Below, one piece after another: positions 8,696-16,283 of a stretch of DNA of 34,692 bases. The stretch lies in contig DRQG01000060.1 of assembly GCA_011369465.1 (NCBI GenBank), positions 1 through 34,692 of the forward strand, given 5' to 3'. Origin of the DNA: Caldithrix abyssi (GTDB lineage: Bacteria; Calditrichota; Calditrichia; Calditrichales; Calditrichaceae). A program made the translations under genes and the position numbers. Positions within the stretch are counted from its first letter, which is position 1. Every line of letters begins with the position of its first letter. A model generated the notes under the pieces. The model saw nothing but the letters and a program-made list of their open reading frames with translations, searched no databases and was not told where the DNA came from.

Positions 8696-8708
8696 TTGCT
8701 TCCATCAC

Positions 8709-8810
8709 AGTCAGAATCACAGATTATTATGATTTACAGATGTCACTGATTTAGATTTATCCGGTTAGTCTGTGTAATTAGCGCAATCATTAAAATCAGC
8801 GATTCTGACT
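8709..8810. repeat. Inverted-repeat element next to the GxxExxY gene
   Basis: The spacer between mrfA and the GxxExxY gene is bounded by a perfect 10-base inverted repeat, AGTCAGAATC at 8709-8718 and GATTCTGACT at 8801-8810. The arms extend to 26 bases with 22 matches (8709-8734 against 8785-8810). The interior is rich in imperfect copies of words such as ACAGATT, AATCAGTG and TCTGTGTAAT. I recall similar diverged repeat words near GxxExxY genes in other genomes, but this is memory and was not checked. It resembles a MITE-like or folded repetitive sequence rather than a promoter. Confidence 0.65.
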
Positions 8811-8819
8811 TCTTTTACT

Positions 8820-11096
8820 TTACTCTTCCAAATTTAATTGGTTTAGAATCTTCAGAGCGCTTTGTTTGCCAAACAAATTACCTTCCAGAGTCGGGCCTGT
8901 ACAGCTCGGACAGCCGTGCTTACAGGAACAATCTTTAATGTGCCGCCGTACGGCGGCAAAAACGGCGCGATCCATTGCGAATAGCTTTTTACTCAGTCCG
9001 ATACCGCCCTGGTATTTGTCAAAAACATAGATGGTAGGTTTGCCGCTAAAGGGCGCGCGCACCATAGGAATAACCGAAATATCGGTTATGTCGCACATAA
9101 TGTACACCGGGATCAGGTTATGCAGGGTGTAAGCGATGCCCTGCAAGCCCTCGCCAATAACCGATTCCTTAAAATAGGGATCGACAAACAAGGCGTCGTT
9201 AAACTCCCACCAGACGGCGCTGGTCTGCATTTCGATTTCCGGCAGATACACCTTACCCAAACCAATGTTTTCGTGGGTATGAAACTTGATCTTCTTAAAA
9301 CCTGTGGTGGCCCGGCTGACGGCCACTTCGCCAAAATACTTTTTGAAATCGTCCGCTTCCCCGCTGTCTTCCTGCAAAATATCCAGCACTTTCAAATCGG
9401 TTTTGGTGATGGCGTCCGTATAATGGTCGCTTTTGACAACGTGCACATACGCTTTCTTTTCGTCCCAATCCAGATCATCCACGTGATATTGGACGCTGTC
9501 GTGGATATATATGGCGTCTTTATGCACCATTTCCGGCGCGGAAAAAAGGTCAATCTCTCCGATAACGCGGTTATTACTGGTGGTGTCGATAATGACCACA
9601 TTTTCGGAGGCAATATTGCGCAGCCCCACTTCATCTGCCGGATAGATTTCGCTCATCCAGAAATATTTCCCGTCGGTTTTGCGCAAAACGTTTTCCTGCA
9701 CCAGAAAATCCAAAAGCTGGCCGGTAATGTCTTTGGTAAAATTTTCATCTTCCGTAAAAGGCAGTTCAAAAGCGGCACATTTGAGATGACTCATCAAAAT
9801 GGCCAGGTTTTCCCGGTCAATCTGGGCGGTTTCGGGATTTTTGCGGAAGAAATAATAGGGATGTTCCATAATATATTGATCCAGGGGCGAACTGCTGGCC
9901 ACCAGAATGGTTAGCGATGTACTTTGTCGCCGCCCTGCCCTGCCAGCCTGCTGCCAGGTGCTGGCTACCGATCCCGGATAACCGGCCATAATCGAAACAT
10001 CCAACTGCCCGATATCAATGCCCAATTCCAGCGCGTTGGTGCTTACCACCACCTGAATGGAACCGTTTTTCAGGCCGCGTTCGATTTCGCGGCGCTCTTT
10101 GGGTAAATAGCCGCCCCTATAGCCGCGTACTTTATTGGCCGGTATTTTCATCTGCACGGCCAATTCCCGCAGGTACGTGGCCAAAACTTCCACCCGCTGT
10201 CTGCTGCGGGCGAAGACGATCATTTGGGCGCCAGTGGGCATAATTTTACGCACCACCTGCTTTACTTCGCTCACCACTCCGCGACGCAAGCCCAATTCCG
10301 GATTAACCACCGGCGGATTATAAAAGAGAAAATGTTTTTTTCCCCGCGGGGCGCCGTTTTCATCCACGAGAACGACGTCTTCTTCCAAAAGATTCTCGGC
10401 CAGTTCTTTGGGATTGGCGATCGTGGCGCTGGAACAGATAAACTGGGGTTTTGAACCGTAAAAATGGCAAATCCGTTTTAAACGCCGCAGCAAATTGGCC
10501 ACGTGGCTGCCAAATACCCCGCGATAGGTGTGAATTTCGTCCAGAACCACGTATTTGAGATTTTCAAATAGTTTTATCCACAACGTATGATGCGGCAGGA
10601 TGCCCTGGTGCAGCATATCGGGATTGGTGATAACGATATGTCCAGCCCGACGAATAGTGCGCCGTACATCGGCCGGCGTATCGCCGTCGAAGGTGTAGGT
10701 TTTTATATCCACGCCCAAACGTTTGACCAGATCTTCGCTTTCGCGGGTTTGGTCCTGTGAGAGCGCTTTGGTAGGGAACAGATAAACAGCCCGGCTTTCC
10801 GGGTTGTGCAGGATCTCTTCGAAAACGGGAAGGTTGTAGCTTAACGTTTTACCGGAAGCGGTGGGCGTAACCACTACCACATTCTTCCCCGCCCGTGCCT
10901 GCCGGTAGGCTTGCAACTGATGGGTGTACAAAGCCGAAATATTTTTCTCTTGCAGGGCTTCCTGTAATTTGGGATGCAAATCTTCCGGAAAAGGAACCGT
11001 GCGGGCGGGTTGGGCATCAAAAACCAGCCATTTGGACAACCGTTTGTTGAATTCCTCGTCACGCGAGAGATAATCGATCAACTGTTCCAGATTCAT
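8820..11096 (-). CDS. mrfA: DEAH-type ATP-dependent helicase, MrfA/YprA family (DUF1998)
   Basis: This 758-residue superfamily-2 helicase has motif I TPTASGKT at 77-84 and motif II DEIH at 186-189. The C-terminal RecA domain has motifs V and VI in ALELGIDIGQLDVS and QQAGRAGRR. The C-terminal DUF1998 domain ends in a four-cysteine cluster, C723, C725, C729 and C732 (CSCKHGCPSC), a metal-binding feature known in MrfA. B. subtilis MrfA is of similar length and unwinds DNA in mitomycin C repair with the exonuclease MrfB, whose homologue lies downstream. No Shine-Dalgarno motif precedes the ATG. Possible promoter boxes TTGTAA (11126-11131) and TAATTT (11103-11108) would place the transcript start at the ATG itself. 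Confidence 0.92.
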   Translation of the reverse strand: MNLEQLIDYLSRDEEFNKRLSKWLVFDAQPARTVPFPEDLHPKLQEALQEKNISALYTHQLQAYRQARAGKNVVVVTPTASGKTLSYNLPVFEEILHNPESRAVYLFPTKALSQDQTRESEDLVKRLGVDIKTYTFDGDTPADVRRTIRRAGHIVITNPDMLHQGILPHHTLWIKLFENLKYVVLDEIHTYRGVFGSHVANLLRRLKRICHFYGSKPQFICSSATIANPKELAENLLEEDVVLVDENGAPRGKKHFLFYNPPVVNPELGLRRGVVSEVKQVVRKIMPTGAQMIVFARSRQRVEVLATYLRELAVQMKIPANKVRGYRGGYLPKERREIERGLKNGSIQVVVSTNALELGIDIGQLDVSIMAGYPGSVASTWQQAGRAGRRQSTSLTILVASSSPLDQYIMEHPYYFFRKNPETAQIDRENLAILMSHLKCAAFELPFTEDENFTKDITGQLLDFLVQENVLRKTDGKYFWMSEIYPADEVGLRNIASENVVIIDTTSNNRVIGEIDLFSAPEMVHKDAIYIHDSVQYHVDDLDWDEKKAYVHVVKSDHYTDAITKTDLKVLDILQEDSGEADDFKKYFGEVAVSRATTGFKKIKFHTHENIGLGKVYLPEIEMQTSAVWWEFNDALFVDPYFKESVIGEGLQGIAYTLHNLIPVYIMCDITDISVIPMVRAPFSGKPTIYVFDKYQGGIGLSKKLFAMDRAVFAAVRRHIKDCSCKHGCPSCTGPTLEGNLFGKQSALKILNQLNLEE

Positions 11097-11157
11097 ACGT
11101 AAAAATTACACACAAGCGGGAATCTTTACAAATAAAAAGGGATGGACGCTACGGATA

Positions 11158-11215
11158 ATAAAAAATCCGGGAAGACAATGGAATAATAATTGTTATTACC
11201 TGTACATTCCCGGAT
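11158..11215 (-). terminator. Terminator after the TPR/propeller lipoprotein gene
   Basis: ATCCGGGAA (11165-11173) and TTCCCGGAT (11207-11215) form a perfect nine-base stem. On the minus strand the stem is followed at once by six T. The 33-base loop contains a smaller AATAAC/GTTATT-like pairing. It closes the long minus-strand run that starts at aroQ and isolates mrfA, which begins 60 bases further on. Confidence 0.75.
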
Positions 11216-11282
11216 AAACAGTATGTCTCTTCTCTGCGAAGGACATTAGAAAAGCATTATAATTTAAACTGTCCGCTTTCCA

Positions 11283-12623
11283 CTATTTCTGTAATTTAAT
11301 AATAGCGTTATCGATATTGCGTATCACATCCGGTGCGGAAGCCGTGCTGGATTGCTGGGTCAAATCCAGTAAAAACAAATCGTAATTACCGTCGCGATTG
11401 GAATGGAACAGAATTTTGGTTCCATCCGGCGAAAAGACCGGGTTAAGATCGTCTGCCGGGTTGGAGGTTAATCTCTGTTGAGCCGATCCGTCCGTATTCA
11501 TAAGATAAATTTCGTAATTACCGTCACGATCGGAAAAGAAAACGATTTTATCGCCACGATCGGAAATATCCGGTCCCACATCGTTGGCGTCGGGGTTAAA
11601 GGTAATTTGCTGGGCTTCTGAGCCTTTCATATCCGTTTTGTAAATTTCATAGTTACCGCTGCGGTCGGAATCGAAGTAAATCGTACCTTTGTCTTCCGTA
11701 CTGCCCGGAGCAATGCACGGACTGCCGTTATTCGCTTCCACATTCGTCAAGGCCAGTTGAAAACGGCCGTCATTTTCCATAATAAAAATATTGCCGAACA
11801 TCTCATAAAAAGGCACATCACGCAGATCGTTCCGTTCGGAAACAAAAACAATATATTTTCCATCGGGCGAATATCGGGGCCGCCAGTCGTTAGAACCGTT
11901 GGTTGTAAGATTCCATTCTTTTTGATTGTCAAAGCGGTAAATAAAGATATCGCGTAGTTTTTGGTTGTAATCCACATCGCGGTGATCGTCGCGGGTGGAA
12001 GAATACACAAAAGCCGATCCGTCGGGCGCGAAATCCGGATTTTCTTCGTGGGCAGGGGTAGTGAGCAAGGGTTTGTTGGTTTGCGTGGTCAAATCGTATT
12101 CATAAATATCCCAGTTTCCATTACGGTCGGTCTGATAAATAATTTTATTTCCGTCACCGGAAAAATTTCCAAAGGCTTCATTATCCGGCCCGCCTACTAT
12201 TTTGGTTACCTGAAAAGCATCCATGAACATTGGCGCAATCCTGTCCAGATAAGCGCTTCCCTCAGGCGTTTGCAGCACATCTTTGTAAGCGCGGTATGCT
12301 TTTAGTTTATCTCCCATACTCAAAGCAATTTCGGCATACATATACTTCATTTCCGCGTCGCTGGGATCGATTACAAAGGCCTTTTCCAACTGGTTCATCG
12401 CTTCCAGTTTTTCGCCGTTTTCGTAATATACCGTGGCCAGTTGTTTGCGGAAGATAACGCTGTTGGGGTTCTCCTCAATTTTATCTTTTAAATCTTCCAC
12501 CCGCTGCTGAACCTGTTCGTCGGCAAACACAATTTCCTTTTCCCCTTCCGGTTTGGAACCTGAACAGGAAAATACGGCCGTTAACAAGACCGCGCCTAAA
12601 AGGATGTAAAGAAAACGTCTCAT
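11283..12623 (-). CDS. Lipoprotein with TPR region and TolB-like PD40 beta-propeller
   Basis: From the ATG at 12623 the protein has 446 residues; a CAGGAG ribosome binding site five bases upstream favours this start over a GTG at 12629. Residues 1-20 are a lipoprotein signal peptide with lipobox VFSC and C20 as the acylated cysteine. Residues of about 35-120 form two or three TPR units. From about 145 there are roughly six PD40/WD40-like blades with repeats of the type SPDGxxIVFxSxRDGNYEIY, as in TolB. It should sit in the periplasm anchored to a membrane. It starts 16 bases after the giant TPR gene, so the two probably work together. TolB with a CpoB-type TPR partner is a known envelope pairing, but no Pal, TolA or TolQR gene is visible here. 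Confidence 0.88.
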   Translation of the reverse strand: MRRFLYILLGAVLLTAVFSCSGSKPEGEKEIVFADEQVQQRVEDLKDKIEENPNSVIFRKQLATVYYENGEKLEAMNQLEKAFVIDPSDAEMKYMYAEIALSMGDKLKAYRAYKDVLQTPEGSAYLDRIAPMFMDAFQVTKIVGGPDNEAFGNFSGDGNKIIYQTDRNGNWDIYEYDLTTQTNKPLLTTPAHEENPDFAPDGSAFVYSSTRDDHRDVDYNQKLRDIFIYRFDNQKEWNLTTNGSNDWRPRYSPDGKYIVFVSERNDLRDVPFYEMFGNIFIMENDGRFQLALTNVEANNGSPCIAPGSTEDKGTIYFDSDRSGNYEIYKTDMKGSEAQQITFNPDANDVGPDISDRGDKIVFFSDRDGNYEIYLMNTDGSAQQRLTSNPADDLNPVFSPDGTKILFHSNRDGNYDLFLLDLTQQSSTASAPDVIRNIDNAIIKLQK

Positions 12624-12639
12624 AATCACTCCTGTGATT

Positions 12640-15600
12640 TTATCCCCGGATTTGTTTTATTCTCTTTTCTGCTTCTTTTTTCAGGGTAAGATCGATACCC
12701 GGTCGTTTAATAATTTCCTGATACATACGCACCGCATCGGGAATTCTGCCCAATTTTTCGTAAGCCTGCCCGGAATAGTACAGAGCACTGGCTTCCCATT
12801 GCAGCTTTGTTTTTTTAGAAAGTAAAGGAATTTTTACGAATTCGGCAATAGCATTTTCATATTCGCCGGCTTTTAAATACGCGTCGCCAATGTAAAATTG
12901 TATTTCCGGTTCCGTATCACTGTCGGCTTCCCGCTTAATCTTGCGTAGATATTCGACAGCATTTTGAAATTGATTAAGATTTATGTACGAACGCCCTATA
13001 ATTATTTTTTTAACGATGATATCATCGGCATCGGGAAATTCTTCCACGTATTGCCGGGCGGTGGCCTGCGCCGCATCCCAGAAACCGGTAAAAGTATAGG
13101 TTTTGATCAGATTGGACAGAATATTTTTTTTCAGTTCACGTGTTTTGCAAATCTTAAGCGCATTGCGGAACATATTGATGGCGTCATCAAATTTTTCGGA
13201 ACGAAAATAGAGACTGCCCAGACTGTTTAACACTTCCGGCAAACGGTCGCTTTTGGGATAATTGGTATAAAAATTACTCAATATTTTAAAGGCTTCTTCG
13301 TTCTTATTCAGAGTAAGATAGGTTAAGGCCAGAAAGTACTCCGCATCGTCAGCATATTCGGAAGATCCGTATTTATTCTTGACCTGATTAAAAAATTTAA
13401 TGGCTTTATTGAATTCCTTTTGGGAACGATAATATTTCCCATATTCCAGGACGAACCAGGCCGTGTACTTTTTATCCTCTTTGTACATGCGTTTGTACGC
13501 CTTTATAAGCGGCGACGCCTCTTTAAGTTTACCCACCCTCAGCAAAGCCACAATCTGCTTACCGAAAATTTCCTGAGCTTTGTCTTTGTCCTTTACCGTT
13601 TTGCGCAATTTGCCGAAAGCCTGTGCCGCTTTATCGTATTCCTGCAAATCAAAATAAATAGTGGCTATATACAAACCGGCGTCGGTGGTCAAAGCGGAAT
13701 CGGGGCCGGACACGGTTTTAAAAAAATCCAAAGCAACCCGTTTCTGATCCTTATCAAAATAGATTTTGCCCATATTGAATTTGGTCTGCTCTGTATGTTG
13801 ACCGGAAACAGCCACATTGAGATACAGACGATACATATCCAATGCCTGTTTATCGCGGTCCAATCCGTGATAGGCTCTTGCTAAAAAGTAGATTTCGTCA
13901 TAGAGGTCTGCGGGCATATATTCCCGGGTTAAAAGATAGTCGTGAAGGAATGGCGATGTAAGGCGCGGCAACAAGAATTCTATGGCCTGTTCATATTCAC
14001 CGGCCAATACATAGATGCGTCCCAGACTTTTCTTTGTTCTCTCGGCTACATCCGAGTAGTAATACCTGTTAATCAACCGTGAGTACAACTGCTTTGCTTC
14101 GGTGTACATTTTTTGTTCTTCATAATAGCTGGCCACTTCGAATAATGCGCTCACCGCTGCATGAGCATTGGCGTATTCCAGGGCAATCTTTTTAAAAATA
14201 TCCAACGCTTTGTCGGTATCGGTCGATTTTATCAATTTGGCATAATTAAGCAGATACTCAGGATATTTGGGACTGTCCTTGTATTCATTTACCAAAATTT
14301 CAAAATATTGACGCGATTCTTTTTGATAACGCTCATCAAAAGCAAGAGTAAAGGCCAGATTCTCATACCATTCCTCCCGGTATTTACTTTGGGGATATTT
14401 AGTCAGCAACATGGTTAAAAATTTCTTTTCCCTGTCCACGGAGAGCGAATCCGGCTGCATACCGGTTTTTACCAGGCACCAGGCAGCGCCGTCCGGTTCG
14501 CTGCAGGTGTTCTTATTTTGCAGAGCTTCCTTAAAATACTTTGACGCCTGTTCCAAAAACTCCGTTGTGGTTTCATCCACATCCTGACGTCGTTGCGCCA
14601 GTTTGAGATAAGCCCGGCCAAGATACAGATAAATATCGCCCGGCCTGCGAGGGTCATTTTGCAGGGCAGCGCTGAACTGCTCGATCGCCCGTCGGTAATC
14701 CTTCAGGTCGGAATAATATATTTTTCCCAGTTCAAACTGTAAAGAAGCTTTCTCGTCGGAAATAAGCAGCTGCGACACCATATTGGCCAGGCGGTTCACC
14801 GCTTTATCCTTATCCACCACTTCATACGCTTCCAGGTATTCCAACCGTTCTTTGGCCGTTTGGTAATATTCCGAAGCGGCAAAATCGGTAATTATTTTCC
14901 GATAGAATGCGGCGCTTTCTTCAAACCGGTTTGTCTTTTCATACGCGTTGGCCAGTTCAAAATAAACGTCGTCTTTCTGCGGATAAGGATTCTGAATCAG
15001 TAAAAAATCTTCCAGCTCGCGAATAATATCCTGCCACTGTCCCATTTTCTTTAGAATTTTTACCAGGCGTAAGGTGGGCGCAACCCGACCTACAGGATCA
15101 TCGGCATGGATAATTTGTCGATGCAATGAATTAATAGCCTGCGCATAGTTGCCGTTTTCCACCAGCCACCCAAGGTAAATTTCATGTATATCCGAATACA
15201 AAGGTCCCCTGTTGTTTTTATAGGCGTCCAGGGCTTTTTGCAGGACGGAAACCGCCTCCTGAGCTAAATTTTGTTTTTTAAACGATAAGGCGTATTTCAA
15301 CTGCAAAGCAAGCCAGAGTGAATCGCCCGGTTGGTAGAGGACTTTTTCGTATTCCGCCTGAGCCAGGGCATATTTACCGTCCAGAAAATATACATCGGCC
15401 AAAATTTGATGCATACGGTTCAGGGCGCTGCTATCTTTGACCTGGCTGATATGCTGGGTCAGATACTGGCGTGCTCTGTCAAAGGCATTTTCCCGGATAT
15501 ACATATCGCTTAAAGCAAGCAGCGCTTCGTAAGAGTAAGCAGACTGGGGATATGTTTTTAATAAATCCGAATAGGTTTGCTTGGCCCGATTATAGTCCCC

Positions 15601-16263
15601 CTGGAAGGTGAATATTTGAGCCTGTACCAGCAAACCTTCTGCCGCGGTATCCCCTTGCGGATTGGATGCCAGAGCTTTTTCAACCAGCAGGCGGGCTTTT
15701 TGTGTATCGGTTTGAAGCAGGTTGGCCCGGGCCGCTTTGATCAAAGCATTTACATAGTATGGAGACGCAGGATACCGATCCAGAATCACATTAAACGACT
15801 CTATGGCCGATCCGGTGTCATCCAATTCCAGATAAATGACTCCGGCCCGGTAAATTCCTTCCGCAGCCAAAGGCGATTGCGGATAAATAAGGCGGATGGT
15901 TTTAAAGGCCTTCACCGCTTCCTTTTTATCGCCCATATTTAAATAGCACAGCCCTGTCCTGAACCAGCCTTCCGCCGCTTTGGGATGACCGGGATTTTCT
16001 ATAGCCAGCGACTGGAACTCAACCCGGGCCTGCGGATACTTTTTTAGATTGAAATAGGCCATTCCGGCATAGTACCGGGCATCACCTGCTTTGGCGCTGT
16101 TGGGATATTTGTTATAAAACTTGATAAACTGACTGGCCGCCAGATCATAAAATTTTTCGTTATACAGCTTTAAGGGATAAGAGAAGTCGCTGCTCTCGGA
16201 ATTGGATTGAGCTAACGAAAGCGAGCCGGTAATAAGTAAAAGGACCGTTATTTTTCTGAACAT
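12640..16263 (-). CDS. Giant periplasmic tetratricopeptide-repeat protein
   Basis: This 1207-residue protein begins with a Sec signal peptide (MFRKITVLLLITGSLSLAQS). The rest is almost wholly TPR and TPR-like helical hairpins, with recurring words such as YPxSxxAxxAxYxxGxxY, typical of the BamD/CpoB type of outer-membrane assembly and cell-division scaffolds. There is no catalytic domain. An LSQLLI-like stretch and polar linkers break the repeat array into blocks. A periplasmic scaffold or protein-interaction platform is the best inference. It starts 20 bases after pcrA and is followed 16 bases later by the TPR/propeller lipoprotein. No clear ribosome binding site is seen before the ATG, so its translation may depend on coupling to pcrA. 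Confidence 0.85.
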   Translation of the reverse strand: MFRKITVLLLITGSLSLAQSNSESSDFSYPLKLYNEKFYDLAASQFIKFYNKYPNSAKAGDARYYAGMAYFNLKKYPQARVEFQSLAIENPGHPKAAEGWFRTGLCYLNMGDKKEAVKAFKTIRLIYPQSPLAAEGIYRAGVIYLELDDTGSAIESFNVILDRYPASPYYVNALIKAARANLLQTDTQKARLLVEKALASNPQGDTAAEGLLVQAQIFTFQGDYNRAKQTYSDLLKTYPQSAYSYEALLALSDMYIRENAFDRARQYLTQHISQVKDSSALNRMHQILADVYFLDGKYALAQAEYEKVLYQPGDSLWLALQLKYALSFKKQNLAQEAVSVLQKALDAYKNNRGPLYSDIHEIYLGWLVENGNYAQAINSLHRQIIHADDPVGRVAPTLRLVKILKKMGQWQDIIRELEDFLLIQNPYPQKDDVYFELANAYEKTNRFEESAAFYRKIITDFAASEYYQTAKERLEYLEAYEVVDKDKAVNRLANMVSQLLISDEKASLQFELGKIYYSDLKDYRRAIEQFSAALQNDPRRPGDIYLYLGRAYLKLAQRRQDVDETTTEFLEQASKYFKEALQNKNTCSEPDGAAWCLVKTGMQPDSLSVDREKKFLTMLLTKYPQSKYREEWYENLAFTLAFDERYQKESRQYFEILVNEYKDSPKYPEYLLNYAKLIKSTDTDKALDIFKKIALEYANAHAAVSALFEVASYYEEQKMYTEAKQLYSRLINRYYYSDVAERTKKSLGRIYVLAGEYEQAIEFLLPRLTSPFLHDYLLTREYMPADLYDEIYFLARAYHGLDRDKQALDMYRLYLNVAVSGQHTEQTKFNMGKIYFDKDQKRVALDFFKTVSGPDSALTTDAGLYIATIYFDLQEYDKAAQAFGKLRKTVKDKDKAQEIFGKQIVALLRVGKLKEASPLIKAYKRMYKEDKKYTAWFVLEYGKYYRSQKEFNKAIKFFNQVKNKYGSSEYADDAEYFLALTYLTLNKNEEAFKILSNFYTNYPKSDRLPEVLNSLGSLYFRSEKFDDAINMFRNALKICKTRELKKNILSNLIKTYTFTGFWDAAQATARQYVEEFPDADDIIVKKIIIGRSYINLNQFQNAVEYLRKIKREADSDTEPEIQFYIGDAYLKAGEYENAIAEFVKIPLLSKKTKLQWEASALYYSGQAYEKLGRIPDAVRMYQEIIKRPGIDLTLKKEAEKRIKQIRG

Positions 16264-16283
16264 AGAAAACCCGTTTTTACAGT

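Noticed and set aside
9120-9914. 264-codon plus-strand open frame opposite mrfA
   Set aside because: It is the longest reverse-strand frame in the window, but mrfA has full helicase motifs through this region and the frame's translation shows no domain.
16264-16283. Separate promoter for the giant TPR gene in the gap after pcrA
   Set aside because: The gap is only 20 bases and contains no -10-like box; co-transcription from upstream is simpler.
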